Source of the DNA: Nitrospiraceae bacterium
GTDB taxonomy: Bacteria > Nitrospirota > Thermodesulfovibrionia > Thermodesulfovibrionales > UBA1546
Assembly (NCBI GenBank): GCA_021373015.1
Contig: JAJFTJ010000018.1
Location: 1 to 64,000, forward strand
DNA: 64,000 nt
Direction: 5' to 3'
The translations under genes and the position numbers were made by a program. The notes beneath the pieces are model-generated. The model saw only the letters and a list, made by a program, of their open reading frames with translations. It was not told the DNA's origin and made no database searches. Below are positions 8,601 through 16,449 of the stretch, piece after piece. The number at the start of each line of letters is the position of its first letter. Position 1 is the first letter of the stretch.

Positions 8601-9380
8601 TCACATCTTCGCATCTTTCAGCGCATCTTTGCATCTGCAATTTCTTTTTTTTGGAATAAGAGAAACCGCCTCTTTTAAAATCTTCTTAACTTTTTCAGAA
8701 GATGCCTGCATTGTATCAACAACTTCCTTAGTGGTAAGGGTTTTTTTTGAAATTCCTGCGGCATAGTTAGTAATAACAGCAATCCCTGAAAAACATATTC
8801 CAAGTTCTCGTGCAAGTACTGCCTCAGGCATTCCTGTCATTCCAATAACATCAGAGCCTAATATTGAAAATGCCCTTATCTCTGCCGCTGTCTCAAGCCG
8901 CGGTCCATTGGAGCACATATAAGTTGCGCCTGGTTTTATCGGAATCTTTGTCTTTTCTCCTGCGTCTTTTATTGCGCCTCGCATCTCAAGACAATACGGC
9001 TCTGTAAAATCAACATGAATGATCTCTTCCTTGTCATAAAATGTGGATTCCCTTCCTGATGTCATATCAATGATCTGGCTCAACACAACAATATCTCCCG
9101 GAGACATGTCTGGGTTTATTCCTCCAACAGCATTCACTGATATTATTCTCTCTGCTCCAAGTTCTTTGAAACCCCAGAGATTAGCCCTGTAATTAATCTT
9201 GTGTGGTGCGATGTGGTGAGAAGTCCCGTGTCTTGGAAGAAAAACAAGTTCGACACCTGATATTTCTCCAATTCTATAAAGGTCGGATGGCTCTCCGTAT
9301 GGCGTTGAAATTTTTTTGCTGTCTTTGATAATAATGCCTTTTATCTCATGAACACCGCTTCCGCCTATTACGCCTATCAT
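8601..9380 (-). CDS. mtnP: S-methyl-5'-thioadenosine phosphorylase
   Basis: The 259-residue protein starts MIGVIGGSGVHEI. It contains the phosphate-binding RHGTSHHIAPHKINYRANLW (about 50-69) and GATYMCSNGPRLETAAEIR (about 151-169), hallmarks of the MTAP/PNP2 family. The enzyme splits methylthioadenosine with phosphate to adenine and methylthioribose-1-phosphate in the methionine salvage pathway. The active-site region has the MTAP-type Asn-Tyr in ITNYAAG. It ends with an unusual basic tail (PKKRNCRCKDALKDAKM). It starts divergently from tldD and is followed four bases later by the response-regulator gene. Confidence 0.9.
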   Translation of the reverse strand: MIGVIGGSGVHEIKGIIIKDSKKISTPYGEPSDLYRIGEISGVELVFLPRHGTSHHIAPHKINYRANLWGFKELGAERIISVNAVGGINPDMSPGDIVVLSQIIDMTSGRESTFYDKEEIIHVDFTEPYCLEMRGAIKDAGEKTKIPIKPGATYMCSNGPRLETAAEIRAFSILGSDVIGMTGMPEAVLARELGICFSGIAVITNYAAGISKKTLTTKEVVDTMQASSEKVKKILKEAVSLIPKKRNCRCKDALKDAKM

Positions 9381-9465
9381 CCGAGCTATTCTCCCTTTTG
9401 CTTTAATTATCGATGAAATTTTACCATATGAGAAAGATATTTGGCTCTAGTAAAACTTTCTTTGA

Positions 9466-9474
9466 TGTTATAAT
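9466..9474 (+). promoter_or_regulatory. Extended -10 promoter of tldD
   Basis: TGT immediately followed by TATAAT (9469-9474) makes an extended -10 element; transcription would start near 9481, 16 bases before the ATG at 9497. Its position rules out the earlier ATG at 9413. Confidence 0.55.
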
Positions 9475-9496
9475 AGTGTTTCAAAAGGTAATAATT

Positions 9497-10894
9497 ATGC
9501 TCGATAATGACCTCCTGTTAAAGATTCTGAAAAAAACTCTCTCTTGCGGCGGAGAGTATGCTGATGTTTTTGTTGAAAACAGGAAACCGGTCTCAATACA
9601 GCTTGAGGATAATAAGATTGATAAGATTTTCTCAGGACAGGATTCAGGAGCCGGAATACGGCTAATTCTAAAAGGCAAAACTTATTATGCATATACCAAT
9701 GAGATGTCTGAAAAAACACTCATGGAGCTTGCCCAAAGCCTCATAAATGTATCGACAATTTCCGGAAAAGATATTTCTATTGATCTCAGGAAACAAAAGC
9801 CTGATATAAAGTTCAAAATAAAACTTCTGCCTGAGGATGTTCCAGCCGCTAAAAAAATTGAACTTGTGCGTCTTGCAAATAAGACTGCACGTAATTTTGA
9901 TAAACGGATAAGGCAGGTAATAACCGTTTACAGAGACATTGTACAGAAAGTTCAGATAGCTCATCTTTACGGGTCTTCAAAAGATGCCTTTATAGCAGAA
10001 GATGAAAGAATATATACCACGGTATTCGTGAATGTAATAGCATCTGACAATGGGATAGTGCAGACAGGCTATGAACCTGCAGGAGGTCTTATAGGATTTG
10101 AACTGTTTGAGAAGGTAAATATTGAAGAACTCGCTTTAACAGCAGCTAAACGAGCGATCAGAATGCTTACCTCCAAAAGAGCTTCTGGAGGAAGAATGCC
10201 TGTTGTAATATCATCCGAGGCCGGCGGGACAATGATTCATGAAGCAATAGGACACGGACTGGAGGCTGATCTTGCACAACAGGGACTGTCTGTTTATTCA
10301 GATAAATTAGGAAATCATGTAGCATCCACTTTTATAACTGTGATTGATGATTCTACTTTACCCAATAAGAGAGGCTCATTCAGATTTGATGATGAAGGCA
10401 GCCAATCACAGAGCACAGTGCTTGTAAAAGAAGGAGTTCTTGTAAATTACATGCATGACAGGCTCACAGCAATGCATGATAAAACCGTCTCAACAGGAAA
10501 TGGCAGAAGAGAATCCTACCACAACAGACCAATACCAAGAATGACAAATACGTTCATTGCACCAGGGAAATCAGACCCGGAAGATATCCTAAAATCAACA
10601 TCTAAAGGCCTTTTAGTCAAAAAAATGGGCGGCGGTCAAGTTAACACAGTGAATGGAGATTTTGTTTTTGATGTTCAGGAAGGATATGTTATTGAAAACG
10701 GAATGATTGGAGAACCTGTAAGAGGCGCAACTCTCACAGGGAATGGTCCAGAGATACTTAAATCTATTGATATGGTCGGCACTGATCTTGGCTTCTCAAT
10801 CGGAACCTGTGGAAAAGATAATCAGGGAGTGCCTGTTGGAGATGCCATGCCTACTTTGCGTATTCCAGAGATAGTTGTTGGAGGAGAAGTTTAA
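9497..10894 (+). CDS. tldD: Metalloprotease TldD
   Basis: About 465 residues from the ATG at 9497, beginning MLDNDLLLKILK. This start has an AAGGT ribosome-binding site and lies just behind the promoter. The zinc-binding motif HEAIGH is at residues 248-253, in the context MIHEAIGHGLEAD found in TldD proteins, and the C-terminal GNGRRESY and NTFIAPG blocks are also typical. TldD works with TldE in E. coli as a heterodimeric protease that degrades unfolded or modified peptides. No tldE (pmbA) is adjacent here. Slightly shorter than E. coli TldD (481). Confidence 0.93.
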   Translation: MLDNDLLLKILKKTLSCGGEYADVFVENRKPVSIQLEDNKIDKIFSGQDSGAGIRLILKGKTYYAYTNEMSEKTLMELAQSLINVSTISGKDISIDLRKQKPDIKFKIKLLPEDVPAAKKIELVRLANKTARNFDKRIRQVITVYRDIVQKVQIAHLYGSSKDAFIAEDERIYTTVFVNVIASDNGIVQTGYEPAGGLIGFELFEKVNIEELALTAAKRAIRMLTSKRASGGRMPVVISSEAGGTMIHEAIGHGLEADLAQQGLSVYSDKLGNHVASTFITVIDDSTLPNKRGSFRFDDEGSQSQSTVLVKEGVLVNYMHDRLTAMHDKTVSTGNGRRESYHNRPIPRMTNTFIAPGKSDPEDILKSTSKGLLVKKMGGGQVNTVNGDFVFDVQEGYVIENGMIGEPVRGATLTGNGPEILKSIDMVGTDLGFSIGTCGKDNQGVPVGDAMPTLRIPEIVVGGEV

Positions 10895-10987
10895 CTTCAC
10901 TTTGATTTTGTGTTGATAATAAGACATTGATGTATTTGCACTACACTTTTTTCTATAAAGAATCCTTATTTATCTTGATTTTCCCTC

Positions 10988-11003
10988 TGGCATCTAATTT
11001 GCA
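10988..11003 (+). promoter_or_regulatory. Candidate sigma-54 promoter before lpxC
   Basis: TGGCATCTAATTTGCA keeps the invariant GG and GC with exactly ten bases between them, and TGGCA and TTGCA match the -24/-12 consensus well. The predicted start is near 11014, only about four bases before the lpxC ATG. No ribosome-binding site is present, so the message would be nearly leaderless. Confidence 0.5.
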
Positions 11004-11017
11004 TATAAAAAATTGTT

Positions 11018-11902
11018 ATGCGCTTACAGAGGACTATAAAACAGGAAATCACCTTTGACGGCATCGGCCTTCACACAGGTAATCATGTTGCCGTAAAACT
11101 TAAACCAGCGCCAAGAGACACTGGAATAATCTTTCAGAGAACTGACAAAAATGTAATGGTTAGGGCTTCTGTATTCTCAGTCAGTGATACTGCGTTTGCA
11201 ACAACCTTAGGTTCCAATGGCACAAGGATCAAGACAGTAGAGCATATTCTTGCTGCTGCTGCTGGTCTTGGCATAGACAACCTGATGATTGAGCTTAGCG
11301 GTTCTGAGGTGCCAATACTTGATGGAAGTTCTACAGGGCTTATTGACATAATGCTCAAAGCTGGTATTGCTAAACAGGGGAAGAAAAGACCTTATATAAA
11401 AATTCTCAAACCTGTGATTCTTGAGGACGGCAACTCTGAGATTGCTGCTTTCCCTTACGAAGGAAGAAAGATTACATTCAGAATTCACTTCAACCACACA
11501 CTGCTCGGAGAACAAACTATGACGATTGAACTGAATGAAGAAAATTTTGTAAAAGAACTTGCGCCTGCAAGAACATTCGGTTTTATGCGGGATGTTGAAC
11601 ATCTAAGGGCAAATGGTCTTGCAAAAGGCGGATCATATGATAACGCTGTAATACTGGGCGACGAGGGTGTTCTGAATAAAACTGGACTTCGATTCAATAA
11701 CGAGTTTGTAAGGCACAAAATCCTTGATTTGATCGGGGATATATCACTAATAGGGTATCCAATTTACGGACATATTGTAGCAAACAAGGCAGGGCATTCT
11801 ACAAACGTGAAGTTTGTTAAAAAACTTCTTTCTGCAACTGATTGCTGGGAAATAATATCGGATGTGGAAGCCGAATATGCCCATACAGCAGCATATTCAT
11901 AA
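11018..11902 (+). CDS. lpxC: UDP-3-O-acyl-N-acetylglucosamine deacetylase LpxC
   Basis: The 294-residue protein has the full LpxC pattern: GIGLHTG near the start, zinc ligands His76 (KTVEHILAA), His234 and Asp238 (HKILDLIGD), and catalytic His261 (KAGHSTNVKF). LpxC performs the committed, zinc-dependent step of lipid A synthesis, removing acetate from UDP-3-O-acyl-GlcNAc. This shows that the organism makes lipopolysaccharide. The N-terminus aligns with E. coli LpxC from the first residue, so the start is secure even though no ribosome-binding site is seen. It is monocistronic, with a converging micropeptide gene downstream. Confidence 0.96.
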   Translation: MRLQRTIKQEITFDGIGLHTGNHVAVKLKPAPRDTGIIFQRTDKNVMVRASVFSVSDTAFATTLGSNGTRIKTVEHILAAAAGLGIDNLMIELSGSEVPILDGSSTGLIDIMLKAGIAKQGKKRPYIKILKPVILEDGNSEIAAFPYEGRKITFRIHFNHTLLGEQTMTIELNEENFVKELAPARTFGFMRDVEHLRANGLAKGGSYDNAVILGDEGVLNKTGLRFNNEFVRHKILDLIGDISLIGYPIYGHIVANKAGHSTNVKFVKKLLSATDCWEIISDVEAEYAHTAAYS

Positions 11903-11993
11903 AAAAATCCTTTATTTTCAATGAGTTTTAAGATTTAACTTGATTTTTTTGCCAGAATCAGTATCTTAGGAGTGTAGCAGCACCATTTAAGGG

Positions 11994-12027
11994 AAAAAAA
12001 GAGGGCTGGAGAGTTCAGCTCCAGCCC
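11994..12027 (-). terminator. Intrinsic terminator of the micropeptide gene
   Basis: Read on the minus strand, a perfect 9-bp stem GGGCTGGAG/CTCCAGCCC with a 7-base loop is followed by TC and seven Ts. It is placed 23 bases after the stop codon of the 14-residue gene. On the plus strand no T-run follows, so it is oriented for the micropeptide transcript, not for lpxC. Confidence 0.85.
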
Positions 12028-12049
12028 AAAAGAAAAACCTAAACCAAAC

Positions 12050-12094
12050 TTATTTCTTTTTCTTCTTTGCTGCTGCTTTTTTCTTTGCTGCCAT
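12050..12094 (-). CDS. 14-residue Lys/Ala micropeptide
   Basis: A short frame encodes MAAKKKAAAKKKKK followed by TAA. Three features suggest it is real: a very strong ribosome-binding site (AGGGGGTG) at proper spacing before the ATG, a perfect intrinsic terminator just after the stop, and a sequence of only Ala and Lys resembling the tail repeats of histone H1-like bacterial proteins. It would be a polycation able to bind nucleic acid or anionic polymer. It lies 65 bases downstream of a winged-helix regulator gene in the same direction and may be its partner. No named family can be assigned. Confidence 0.6.
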   Translation of the reverse strand: MAAKKKAAAKKKKK

Positions 12095-12159
12095 GGTTGT
12101 CACCCCCTCTCCATCCCTCTTCGAGCCAACGACTCAAACGGGAAAAGCTTTTATTTAAT

Positions 12160-12732
12160 CTAAAGTCTGCCTACCAGCACGACTCTTTTTCCTGCAAGAA
12201 GTTTTTCCATATCAACGTCAGTTTTTTCTTTCTTGCTTTTGTATTCCGCTTCATCCATCAAATGGTAATTAATCTTCTTATCAAACTTATCTTCCAGCTC
12301 TTTTAATCCTGCGGCTATATTATTTGTAGATGCTCCTATAATCATCAAATCAACAGCGCCTACGTCTTCGCCTTCAGCATATGGGCCGTAAATAAACGCT
12401 GCCTTTGCTCCAGATGTTCTAACGAGAGTTTTTAATGCTCCGGGAAGACCTAGTGATTTAGCAATCAGATTCTTGAGCTCTGAAAATAATGGGGACATCT
12501 TATTAGCCTGAAAGTATCTAAGATTGGCAACCTTATGACTAAATACAAGACCCATTTTCTCAAGGTTATCAAGTTCTCTTTTAACACCAGATGGGTTTTT
12601 TCTTATAAGGGTTGCTATTTCTCTAACATAGAATTTTTCGGCCGGACTATTTAAAAGAAGAGCCAGCAAGTCTGCTCTTATAGATGATGAGAAGAGCATT
12701 TTTAGTGTATCTTCTGTTGGCTGCTTAACCAT
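12160..12732 (-). CDS. Winged-helix regulator with degenerate nucleotidyltransferase domain
   Basis: The 190-residue protein has an N-terminal winged helix (about 10-85), with FYVREIATLIRKNPSGVKRELDNLEKMG showing the recognition-helix pattern (residues in the order V-R-E-I-A-x-L, S-G-V-K-R-E-L). A C-terminal domain resembles minimal nucleotidyltransferases: AAFIYGPYAEGEDVGAVDLM aligns with the GS-x-A-x-G...D-x-D motif. The Ser is replaced by Pro and the first Asp by Ala, so catalysis is unlikely. A near-consensus promoter lies directly upstream, leaving about a three-base leader, and an inverted repeat lies beyond its -35 box. Self-regulation is a reasonable guess. Confidence 0.75.
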   Translation of the reverse strand: MVKQPTEDTLKMLFSSSIRADLLALLLNSPAEKFYVREIATLIRKNPSGVKRELDNLEKMGLVFSHKVANLRYFQANKMSPLFSELKNLIAKSLGLPGALKTLVRTSGAKAAFIYGPYAEGEDVGAVDLMIIGASTNNIAAGLKELEDKFDKKINYHLMDEAEYKSKKEKTDVDMEKLLAGKRVVLVGRL

Positions 12733-12741
12733 CTTGTGTAA

Positions 12742-12770
12742 TTTATAACATATGTCTACAGGTTTGTCAA
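12742..12770 (-). promoter_or_regulatory. Near-consensus sigma-70 promoter, leaderless
   Basis: TTGACA (12765-12770) and TATAAA (12742-12747) on the minus strand are 17 bases apart. Transcription should start near 12735, about three bases before the ATG at 12732, and no ribosome-binding site is present. Confidence 0.75.
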
Positions 12771-12772
12771 CA

Positions 12773-12800
12773 ACAAAATTGCATTTTTATACAATTTTGT
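12773..12800. repeat. Inverted repeat upstream of the regulator promoter
   Basis: ACAAAATTG and CAATTTTGT, nine bases each, are separated by ten bases and start three bases upstream of the -35 box. Candidate operator for the winged-helix protein. Confidence 0.5.
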
Positions 12801-12928
12801 ATTTTCCAGAATCAAGCCTTCATTTCAGGTAAACAGTCTTCCAATTGTTTTATACAGATAAGTCCAGGAATGCACCAATCAAGTCATTTAGTTTAAACAA
12901 TAGTCCATATTAGTGTAATAAGCAGTGT

Positions 12929-12965
12929 TGTAAGTGGAACGATTGTTCCAAGAAATGTACTTACA
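12929..12965. repeat. Nested inverted repeat in the regulator-fabF gap
   Basis: TGTAAGT (12929-12935) pairs with ACTTACA (12959-12965), and inside it TGGAAC pairs with GTTCCA around a GATT loop. The 330-base gap 12733-13061 has no gene; this bulged hairpin is its main structure. It could be a regulatory RNA fold, an operator or a decayed repeat. Confidence 0.4.
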
Positions 12966-13061
12966 AAATATTGGGGTCATAATAATTAAGCACACAAGAG
13001 ACAAAACTTGGAATATTTTGGAATGTTTATGAAGAAGACATAAGGATGAATTTATTTAGAA

Positions 13062-14306
13062 CTAAGACTTAAATCTTTTTAAAACCAGACAAGCGTTTGT
13101 GCCGCCAAAGCCAAAAGAATTTGACATTGCAATATTGATTTCCATTTTTCTTGCTTTGTTAGGCACATAATCAAGATCACACTGAGGATCTTGATTATCA
13201 AGGTTTATTGTAGGGGGAACAGTATTATCTCTCATCGTCAGAGCACAAATTACGGCCTCAACTCCTCCTGAAGCGCCCAAAAGATGTCCAGTCATGGATT
13301 TTGTTGAGCTTACCGCAACTTTATATGCATGTTCTTTTAATACTGTTTTTATAGCAATACTCTCAAGTTCATCCCCGTATTTTGTTGATGTTCCATGGGC
13401 ATTTATATAATCTATATCAGATGGATTGATTGCTGCATCTTTTAAAGCAAGAGACATGCATCTTGCTGCGCCCTCACCTTCTGGAGCTGGAGCTGTCATA
13501 TGATATGCATCTGAAGTTCTTCCATACCCTGCTATCTCCGCATATATCCTTGCTCCTCTTGCCTTGGCATATTCAAGGCTTTCAAGTATCATCATGCCTG
13601 AGCCCTCTCCCATAACAAAACCGTCTCTGTCTATGTCAAAGGGTCTGCTTGCCTTCTCAGGTTCGTCATTGCGAATAGAAAGAGCCTTCATTGCATTAAA
13701 ACCGCCAACACCCAAAGGAGTTATAACAGATTCAGATCCGCCTGCTATCATCACATCTGCATCACCCCACTGAATCAGTTTAAATGCATCGCCTATTGCG
13801 TGGCTTCCGCTTGCACATGCAGTAGCCAGAGCAGAATTCGGCCCTTTTGCTCCATATTTCATAGAAACATGTCCAGCAGCAAGGTTTATAATAAGCATGG
13901 GAATAAAGAAAGGCGATATCCTTCTCTGCCCTTTTTCTAAGTAGATTTCATGGTAGTGCTCAATCGCAGGCAGGCCGCCAATACCAGATCCAATAATAAC
14001 TCCTGCCCTCTCAGCATCGCTTTTTGTTATGCTTAATCCTGAGTCCTTCATTGCCATACTAGAGGCTGCGATTGCAAAATGGATAAAACGATCCATTTTT
14101 TTGACCTCTTTAGGCTCAATATAGTCTTCGGGATTAAAGCCTTCCACCTCTCCAGCAATCTGAGTAGGGAATGTAGAGGCATCAAATCTGGTCAGTTTCC
14201 TGATGCCTGATCTGCCCTCAAGCAGGGCATGCCAGCTCTGCTCTACACCAATGCCTACCGGTGTTATAAGCCCGACACCGGTTACAACAACTCTTCTTTT
14301 ATCCAT
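13062..14306 (-). CDS. fabF: Beta-ketoacyl-ACP synthase II
   Basis: The 414-residue protein has the catalytic Cys164 in TACASGSHA and the two active-site histidines in NAHGTSTKYGDELE and MTGHLLGASGG. It condenses acyl-ACP with malonyl-ACP in fatty-acid elongation. The length is normal. Its ATG overlaps the last base of the acpP stop codon (TAATG), so the two genes are translationally linked. The unit fabG-acpP-fabF is a common bacterial fab cluster. Confidence 0.97.
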   Translation of the reverse strand: MDKRRVVVTGVGLITPVGIGVEQSWHALLEGRSGIRKLTRFDASTFPTQIAGEVEGFNPEDYIEPKEVKKMDRFIHFAIAASSMAMKDSGLSITKSDAERAGVIIGSGIGGLPAIEHYHEIYLEKGQRRISPFFIPMLIINLAAGHVSMKYGAKGPNSALATACASGSHAIGDAFKLIQWGDADVMIAGGSESVITPLGVGGFNAMKALSIRNDEPEKASRPFDIDRDGFVMGEGSGMMILESLEYAKARGARIYAEIAGYGRTSDAYHMTAPAPEGEGAARCMSLALKDAAINPSDIDYINAHGTSTKYGDELESIAIKTVLKEHAYKVAVSSTKSMTGHLLGASGGVEAVICALTMRDNTVPPTINLDNQDPQCDLDYVPNKARKMEINIAMSNSFGFGGTNACLVLKRFKS

Positions 14307-14536
14307 TATGACTGTTTTTTCTTTATGTACTCTACTGCGTCCTTTACTTTAGCAATCTTTTCTGCATCTTCATCAGGTATTTCAATATTAAATGACTCTT
14401 CAAATGCCATAACCAGTTCAACAGTATCAAGGGAATCTGCCCCAAGATCCTCTACAAAAGATGACTCTGGTGTTATTTCTGATGCATTAACTCCAAGCTG
14501 TTTTGCTATAATTTCTTTTACCTTTTCTTCAACCAT
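14306..14536 (-). CDS. acpP: Acyl carrier protein
   Basis: A 76-residue acidic protein with the phosphopantetheine site Ser35 in ADSLDTVEL. It carries growing acyl chains in fatty-acid synthesis. The ATG at 14536 is chosen because GGAGGT lies at correct spacing; a GTG three codons earlier falls within that site. It overlaps fabF by one base downstream and lies about 70 bases after fabG. Confidence 0.97.
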   Translation of the reverse strand: MVEEKVKEIIAKQLGVNASEITPESSFVEDLGADSLDTVELVMAFEESFNIEIPDEDAEKIAKVKDAVEYIKKKQS

Positions 14537-14608
14537 GTAAAGCACCTCCGAATATTTTTTAAATTTAGTTCTATTTGAGACAATTAAGACAATATCTTTT
14601 TTTGTTAC

Positions 14609-15349
14609 CTACATATACATACCTCCATTGACATTCAAAACCTGGCCTGTTATATAACCTGCATCAGGTGATGCAAGGAATACAACAGCAGCAGCAACAT
14701 CCTCTACCGTACCAAATCTCGCCAATGGGATAGCTTTTTTCATCTCTGATTTTACTTCTTCTGTAAGGGCATCTGTCATAGCAGTAGTTATAAAACCTGG
14801 AGCTACTGCATTTGCAGTCACGCCTCTGCTTGCATACTCTCTTGCAGTAGTTTTTGTCAGTCCGATTATCCCTGCCTTAGAAGCGCTGTAATTTGCCTGA
14901 CCCGGATTGCCCATCATTGCAACAACAGATGCAATATTCACAATCCTTCCGTATCTCTGCTTCATCATAACCCTGACTGCTTCTCTTGTGCAGAGGAAAA
15001 CACTTTTAAGATTAATATTAATAACAGTGTCCCAATCCTCTTCTTTCATTCTCATGAGAATACTGTCTCTTGTAATCCCTGCGTTATTAACAAGCACGTC
15101 AATTCTTCCAAATTTTTTAACAACATCCTCAAATATCTTTACAACCTCATCTGATTTGGAAACATCCAGCCTGACAGGCATTGTCTCGACGCCGATTTTA
15201 CTGATATCATCTGCAGTTTGTTTTGCCTGATCGAGACTTATATCAGCAATCACCAGCTTCACACCCTTTTTTGCAAGTGTCTCAGAGATTGCCTTTCCAA
15301 TCCCTCGGGCGCCGCCTGTTACGATTGCAATCTGGCCATTAAAATCCAT
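14609..15349 (-). CDS. fabG: 3-oxoacyl-ACP reductase
   Basis: The 246-residue short-chain dehydrogenase has the NADPH-binding VTGGARGIGKA (9-19), NNAG, the catalytic Ser region (NIASVVAMMG) and YSASKAG with catalytic Tyr and Lys. It reduces 3-oxoacyl-ACP in fatty-acid elongation. The ATG follows a good AAGGAGG ribosome-binding site. First gene of the fabG-acpP-fabF group. Confidence 0.96.
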   Translation of the reverse strand: MDFNGQIAIVTGGARGIGKAISETLAKKGVKLVIADISLDQAKQTADDISKIGVETMPVRLDVSKSDEVVKIFEDVVKKFGRIDVLVNNAGITRDSILMRMKEEDWDTVININLKSVFLCTREAVRVMMKQRYGRIVNIASVVAMMGNPGQANYSASKAGIIGLTKTTAREYASRGVTANAVAPGFITTAMTDALTEEVKSEMKKAIPLARFGTVEDVAAAVVFLASPDAGYITGQVLNVNGGMYM

Positions 15350-15502
15350 TCATCCCTCCTTAAAGATTACTACTCAAAAAATCGATTGTAAAATATTAAC
15401 AGACAGTTTTTTTATTTTCCAGTACTTTAAGAAATCTTGATAGTCATGGCTTGCAACTAGCCATTTTATATTATTTGAATATAAAAAAACAAGTATACCT
15501 TG

Positions 15503-15511
15503 TGTTATAAT
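15503..15511 (+). promoter_or_regulatory. Extended -10 promoter of galU
   Basis: TGT followed by TATAAT (15506-15511), the same extended -10 seen before tldD. It lies about 30 bases before the galU ATG. The rest of the gap 15350-15542 shows nothing clear. Confidence 0.5.
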
Positions 15512-15542
15512 CTTACTGATATTCTATTTCAAGGAAATATTC

Positions 15543-16430
15543 ATGACCGAAAAAACAAAAATCAAAAAAGCAATACTGCCTGCCGGAGGACTTGGCACGA
15601 GATTCCTTCCGGCAACCAAGGCATCACCAAAAGAAATGCTTCCTATTGTTGACAAGCCTCTGATTCAGTATGCGGTAGAAGAGTCAATTGCATGCAACAT
15701 AGAAGATTTTATAGTAATAACAGGAAAATACAAACGCGCAATAGAAGACCATTTCGATTCTGCGTATGAACTCGAAGATAATCTGAAAAAATCAGGCAAA
15801 CATTCTCTGCTTGATGAAATACAGAGGCTCAATCATATAAGCTTTGCCTATATCAGACAAAAAGCAGCGCTTGGTCTTGGCCACGCAATTTTATGCGCAA
15901 AACCATTCGTAAAAAATGAGCCGTTTGCTGTGCTCCTAAGCGATGATATTATAGACCCTGACGACACACTTCTTAAAGACATGATTAAGATTTATGAAAA
16001 ACATGGGTGTTCTGTTGTTGCACTGGAAGAAGTTCCAATATCAGATGTACATAAATATGGAGTTATCGACGGAATCTCATGCGGAGATGGAACTTACAAG
16101 ATTAAAAATATGATAGAAAAACCTTTAAAAGAAGAGGCGCCTTCAAATCTTGCAATTATCGGCAGATATATTCTGACACCTGAAATATTTGATATTCTAG
16201 AAAAACTTGAGCCCGGCAAAGGCAATGAGATACAGCTGACAGATGCCCTTAGAAAATTGCTTGAAAAACAGGATATATATGGATATCTTTTCAAGGGTAA
16301 AAGATATGACGCAGGCGACAAGCTTGGATATCTCAAAGCAACTGTTGAGTTAGCGCTCAAAAATCATGGAATCTCAAAAGCATTCAGAGAATACCTGCTT
16401 AATATAACCTCTAGCCTTTCAAAGAAATAA
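15543..16430 (+). CDS. galU: UTP-glucose-1-phosphate uridylyltransferase
   Basis: The 295-residue protein has the nucleotide-binding signature GGLGTRFLPATKASPKEMLP near the start, VEESIACNIEDFIVITG, and IIGRYILTPEIFDIL. GalU makes UDP-glucose, the precursor for UDP-glucuronate, UDP-galacturonate and UDP-xylose, whose later enzymes appear in the polysaccharide locus at 47904 and 58934. AAGGAAA precedes the ATG. lon follows 19 bases after its stop in the same direction. Confidence 0.96.
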   Translation: MTEKTKIKKAILPAGGLGTRFLPATKASPKEMLPIVDKPLIQYAVEESIACNIEDFIVITGKYKRAIEDHFDSAYELEDNLKKSGKHSLLDEIQRLNHISFAYIRQKAALGLGHAILCAKPFVKNEPFAVLLSDDIIDPDDTLLKDMIKIYEKHGCSVVALEEVPISDVHKYGVIDGISCGDGTYKIKNMIEKPLKEEAPSNLAIIGRYILTPEIFDILEKLEPGKGNEIQLTDALRKLLEKQDIYGYLFKGKRYDAGDKLGYLKATVELALKNHGISKAFREYLLNITSSLSKK

Positions 16431-16449
16431 ATAACAAACAGGAGTTTAA

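Noticed and set aside
9413-9496. Earlier ATG for tldD at 9413
   Set aside because: It lies upstream of the extended -10 promoter and adds 28 residues not seen in TldD.
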